Source of the DNA: Limnohabitans sp. Jir72
GTDB taxonomy: Bacteria; Pseudomonadota; Gammaproteobacteria; Burkholderiales; Burkholderiaceae_C
Assembly: GCF_003063575.1 (NCBI RefSeq)
Contig: NZ_NESC01000007.1
Location: forward strand, 186,001-250,000
Direction: 5' to 3'
DNA length: 64,000 nt
Position 1 is the first letter of the stretch. Every line of letters starts with the position of its first letter. The notes under the pieces are model-generated. The model saw nothing but the letters and a program-made list of their open reading frames with translations. It was not told where the DNA came from and searched no databases. Below, piece after piece: positions 61,962 to 64,000 of this stretch. The position numbers were made by a program, and so were the translations under genes.

Positions 61962-62429
61962 ATGAACCACCCAACAGCCGACCTGGTGCAAGCCTTCAGC
62001 GAAACCCACTACACCGTGCACAGAGAACCCCCGTTCACCTTGCGCATAGGGCAGCCCTGCACTGAGCTGATGCCGCTGATGGCGCAGCACGGCAGCGCGT
62101 GCGCTGCCTTCATCACCGCATGGAACCCCTGGAGCCAAACGCTGAGCGCCGCAGAAAACCAAGCCCGCCAACACACGCTGAAAACCCAGCTGCGCCAACG
62201 CGGCCTGCCCTTTGTGTACGGCTTAGGGCAACACCCCAGCAACGGCTGGCCCGGCGAAGCCAGTGTGCTGGTCTTGGGCCTAGACCGACAAGCGGCCATG
62301 GCCTTGGCCAAGGCGCACGAACAACACGCGTTCGTGTGGGCGGGCGGCGATGGGGTGGCGGAGTTGGTGTGGCCGGAGTGGGCAAAACTATTACGGCCAG
62401 ACGGTGGCCGATTTGTACGACAGTTTTGA
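61962..62429 (+). CDS. DUF3293 domain protein
   Basis: A 155-residue protein. The family features are the initial AFSETHYTVHREPPFTLRIGQPC, the central CAAFITAWNPWSQTLSAAENQAR (the A.ITA.NP.S......N.. motif), and LDRQAAMALAKAHEQHAFVWAG near the end. Function unknown; such proteins occur beside diverse genes in proteobacteria. ATG at 61962. Confidence 0.82.
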   Translation: MNHPTADLVQAFSETHYTVHREPPFTLRIGQPCTELMPLMAQHGSACAAFITAWNPWSQTLSAAENQARQHTLKTQLRQRGLPFVYGLGQHPSNGWPGEASVLVLGLDRQAAMALAKAHEQHAFVWAGGDGVAELVWPEWAKLLRPDGGRFVRQF

Positions 62430-62586
62430 CGAAGAGCTGGCTTTGCTGCAGGCACTGTATTGGCGGCAGATCGGGCTCAAGCTATTGCCCGCGCCGGGCG
62501 TGCTGGTCGAGATGCTCAGCCCCGCGGTGCAGCAGCCCGATGGCAGCTGGCGCATGACCGATCTGGCTTGGGGTGCCGAGTGTTGA
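62404..62586 (+). CDS. Possible small protein overlapping the DUF3293 end
   Basis: An open frame from GTG 62404 (or ATG 62350) reads VADLYDSFDEELALLQALYW then LLPAPGVLVEMLSPAVQQ, and ends WGAEC. Protein-like composition and start just before the preceding stop suggest coupling, but I do not recognise it and there is no clear ribosome site. 60 residues from GTG. Confidence 0.4.
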   Translation: MADLYDSFDEELALLQALYWRQIGLKLLPAPGVLVEMLSPAVQQPDGSWRMTDLAWGAEC

Positions 62587-62654
62587 GTGGCCGAGGATAA
62601 ATACAAGCGCTAAACATGGACAATACTTTGGTTTTCAATTTATTCCTTTAATCC

Positions 62655-63212
62655 ATGTACAACAGAGCGTATATCCGCGATGGTGACAGCACAACAAGTC
62701 ATGGCGAAGTGCGTGTGCCGCCCATCACAATGACAATCGGTTCACCACCACGATTCATCTGCTTCGAGGGATCGCCTGTGTACTGCCCGGCATGCAAAAG
62801 CATGGGCGTCACCAAGTGTGTACCGCCATTTCGGCCATTCACGGGGACGGATGGACGGCAAATCAATCTTGATGGTGACTTGTGCATATGCAAATGTCCC
62901 CAACCACCACGCTTGAAGACAGCATTCAATACGCCGAGCATGGTATTTGATGCGGATGAAATGGCCAGCATGTCCGGCGCTATTCCTTGGCTAGCATATG
63001 CCGGGCATGAGATAGAGGATCATGAAATAGTGTTTGAAATTGTTGATGCAAAAACCGGAAGACCCATAGAGGGCATGACCTACAAGCTGGCAAGCGGCGG
63101 AAGAACATTGCTTGATTCAAAAACGCTGGATAACGGTACAACTAAGCCGTACACCATCAATGAGCATCCAAACCTGAGCTTCGTTGCATGGGTCAAGGGA
63201 GACAACAAGTGA
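62655..63212 (+). CDS. PAAR-domain protein with C-terminal extension (type VI secretion tip)
   Basis: A 185-residue protein. The N-terminal 90 residues are PAAR-like: YIRDGDSTTSHGEVRVPP, then Cys-rich YCPACKSMGVTKCVPPF, INLDGDLCICKCPQPPRL. The C-terminal part (residues 120-185: IVFEIVDAKTGRPIEGMTYKLASGGRTL) is a small beta-domain that in T6SS proteins links to effectors. It caps the VgrG spike and carries the effector encoded next. Bases are AT-richer than upstream. Stop overlaps the effector GTG (GTGA). Confidence 0.82.
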   Translation: MYNRAYIRDGDSTTSHGEVRVPPITMTIGSPPRFICFEGSPVYCPACKSMGVTKCVPPFRPFTGTDGRQINLDGDLCICKCPQPPRLKTAFNTPSMVFDADEMASMSGAIPWLAYAGHEIEDHEIVFEIVDAKTGRPIEGMTYKLASGGRTLLDSKTLDNGTTKPYTINEHPNLSFVAWVKGDNK

Positions 63213-63826
63213 GTGACGAGAAAATTGACGATGAAACTCGATTGCTTGCATCTGTGGCATACGGAGAAGCATCGACGGCAAATGATTCTGATGAAATAGG
63301 TGGAATTGCGTTTGCTGTTGCCAATCGGTGCCGCGCATGGGGCGGGAAAACGGTAACCGCTTTAAAAGCGGCAGAACCAAATTATGCATATGCATGGGAT
63401 GGTAGTAATACGCGGTTCAATAAATTAATGAAAGCCAGCGAAAGCGTTATCAGGAAAGATGCTGGCATGTCGCTAGCAGTAGATTGGGCTACTTCCGCTA
63501 TTAAAAATAAAGGGGTAGATCCATCAAATGGTGGATTTTGGTGGGATGGATTGGATTTCAAAACCAACTATAACAACCATCCAAAAGTCCGTGATGGATT
63601 TAAGTTCGGAGATCCATCACACAATATATTCAAAGTTCAGGAAAAAAAGCGAGAGGTTATTGTTCGCTGGAAGATTAAGAACAAAAAAACCGGTCAAATT
63701 GTTGACGGTGCCGAACGTGGTCGCTACGACGCGGTTTGGGTTTCAACAGCCGCGCATGGCAGCACCATCTTTTGGAGCCATCCGAAAGACTACATTACAG
63801 CAACGGGTGGGAAAGAATACAAATGA
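63209..63826 (+). CDS. Putative type VI effector: cell-wall hydrolase (SleB/CwlJ-like)
   Basis: A 205-residue protein from GTG 63209 overlapping the PAAR stop. ETRLLASVAYGEASTANDSDE then GIAFAVANRCRAWGGKTVTAL resembles the catalytic Glu and NR motif of hydrolase-2 (SleB/CwlJ) lytic enzymes; later GGFWWDGLDFKTNYNNHP and HNIFKVQEKKREV. No signal peptide, so delivery by the neighbouring PAAR protein is plausible. The stop overlaps the next ATG. AT-rich. Specific bond cut unknown. Confidence 0.75.
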   Translation: MSDEKIDDETRLLASVAYGEASTANDSDEIGGIAFAVANRCRAWGGKTVTALKAAEPNYAYAWDGSNTRFNKLMKASESVIRKDAGMSLAVDWATSAIKNKGVDPSNGGFWWDGLDFKTNYNNHPKVRDGFKFGDPSHNIFKVQEKKREVIVRWKIKNKKTGQIVDGAERGRYDAVWVSTAAHGSTIFWSHPKDYITATGGKEYK

Positions 63827-64000
63827 TTGCAAAAAATCCGGCTTTGGTGGCAATGTTGTCCATAGTGTTATTCACAGTCGGCGAAGTGTCGCTGGCATCA
63901 AGTGGCAATCCATCCGTTCAACTTGCATGGAGACCAAAGACAGAAGTCCTCGAATATCATTCATGCGGATCTGCCGATGCATGTTGGGTGGCGCAGGTTA
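63823..64000 (+). CDS. Putative periplasmic immunity protein, N-terminal part (cut by window edge)
   Basis: The first 59 codons are in the window: a signal peptide MIAKNPALVAMLSIVLFTVGEVSLAS and a mature part with cysteines (EYHSCGSADACWV). ATG 63823 overlaps the effector stop (ATGA), the usual effector-immunity coupling. An exported protein would protect the self cell wall from a periplasm-acting hydrolase, so the position and signal peptide fit. Family not recognised. Confidence 0.6.
   Translation, partial: MIAKNPALVAMLSIVLFTVGEVSLASSGNPSVQLAWRPKTEVLEYHSCGSADACWVAQV

Noticed and set aside
1-64000. Insertion sequences or rRNA genes
   Set aside because: No transposase with DDE or HUH motifs and no rRNA sequence was seen; the only recombinase is the broken tyrosine type at 5.7-6.3 kb.

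Overview
The window looks like a chromosomal segment of a betaproteobacterium of the order Burkholderiales, most likely family Comamonadaceae (Limnohabitans / Rhodoferax / Polaromonas-like). The evidence is moderately high GC, several Bug/TctC-type solute receptors, a glnA-ntrB-ntrC block with an intervening small secreted protein, and housekeeping proteins (EttA, MurB, YajQ, PlsY, PepN, Fbp) of beta-proteobacterial character. This is inference from protein character; no 16S gene is present. Layout: 1-2.9 kb holds the end of an ABC receptor gene, a GntR/FCD regulator, a REP-like hairpin and a chromate-type transporter. 3.0-7.5 kb is an accessory patch: VapBC, an AbiE-type toxin-antitoxin pair, a frameshifted tyrosine recombinase, and an HhH/VOC gene pair, in unusual intergenic DNA. 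7.6-10 kb has two divergent solute-receptor genes. 10-21.3 kb is a complete oxidative uronate/aldarate pathway: uronate dehydrogenase, lactonase, galactarate dehydratase and glucarate dehydratase, a GarL-type aldolase, tartronate-semialdehyde reductase, a TRAP transporter (P, Q, M), a Bug receptor and a FadR-type regulator. It is arranged as two divergent arms, with a shared operator-like word (TTGTACGA) upstream of each arm. 21.3-54.6 kb is mostly ordinary core genome: three pseudouridine synthases, a TPR protein plus L,D-transpeptidase, ferredoxin, nitrogen regulation (glnA-ntrB-ntrC with a recognisable sigma-54 promoter and two NtrC boxes), an envelope cluster, ettA, yggS, murB, yajQ, plsY, ybaK, acyl-CoA ligase, prfB with its programmed +1 frameshift, pepN and fbp. 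A 37-bp tandem palindromic repeat sits at 38.57 kb. From the tRNA-Thr(CGT) gene at 54.6 kb to the right edge the character changes to a dense toxin-antitoxin / conflict-system island: an orphan HigA with a remnant of HigB, a WYL regulator, a macro-domain protein, an MNT/HEPN pair whose hepT has an apparent 1-bp deletion, a NERD nuclease-UvrD helicase fusion, a BrnT/CopG pair bracketed by a 111-bp duplication of the helicase 3' end, and a second nucleotidyltransferase/HEPN pair in which the nucleotidyltransferase is fused to an Xre/ParS (DUF2384-like) antitoxin domain. The island ends at the right edge in an AT-richer PAAR - lytic effector - putative immunity cassette of a type VI secretion type, with overlapping start/stop codons. 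The most interesting material is the DUF2384-MNT fusion with HEPN, the NERD-helicase/BrnTA/duplication arrangement, and the PAAR effector cassette. All functional calls rest on reading motifs in the sequence; no database search was run.
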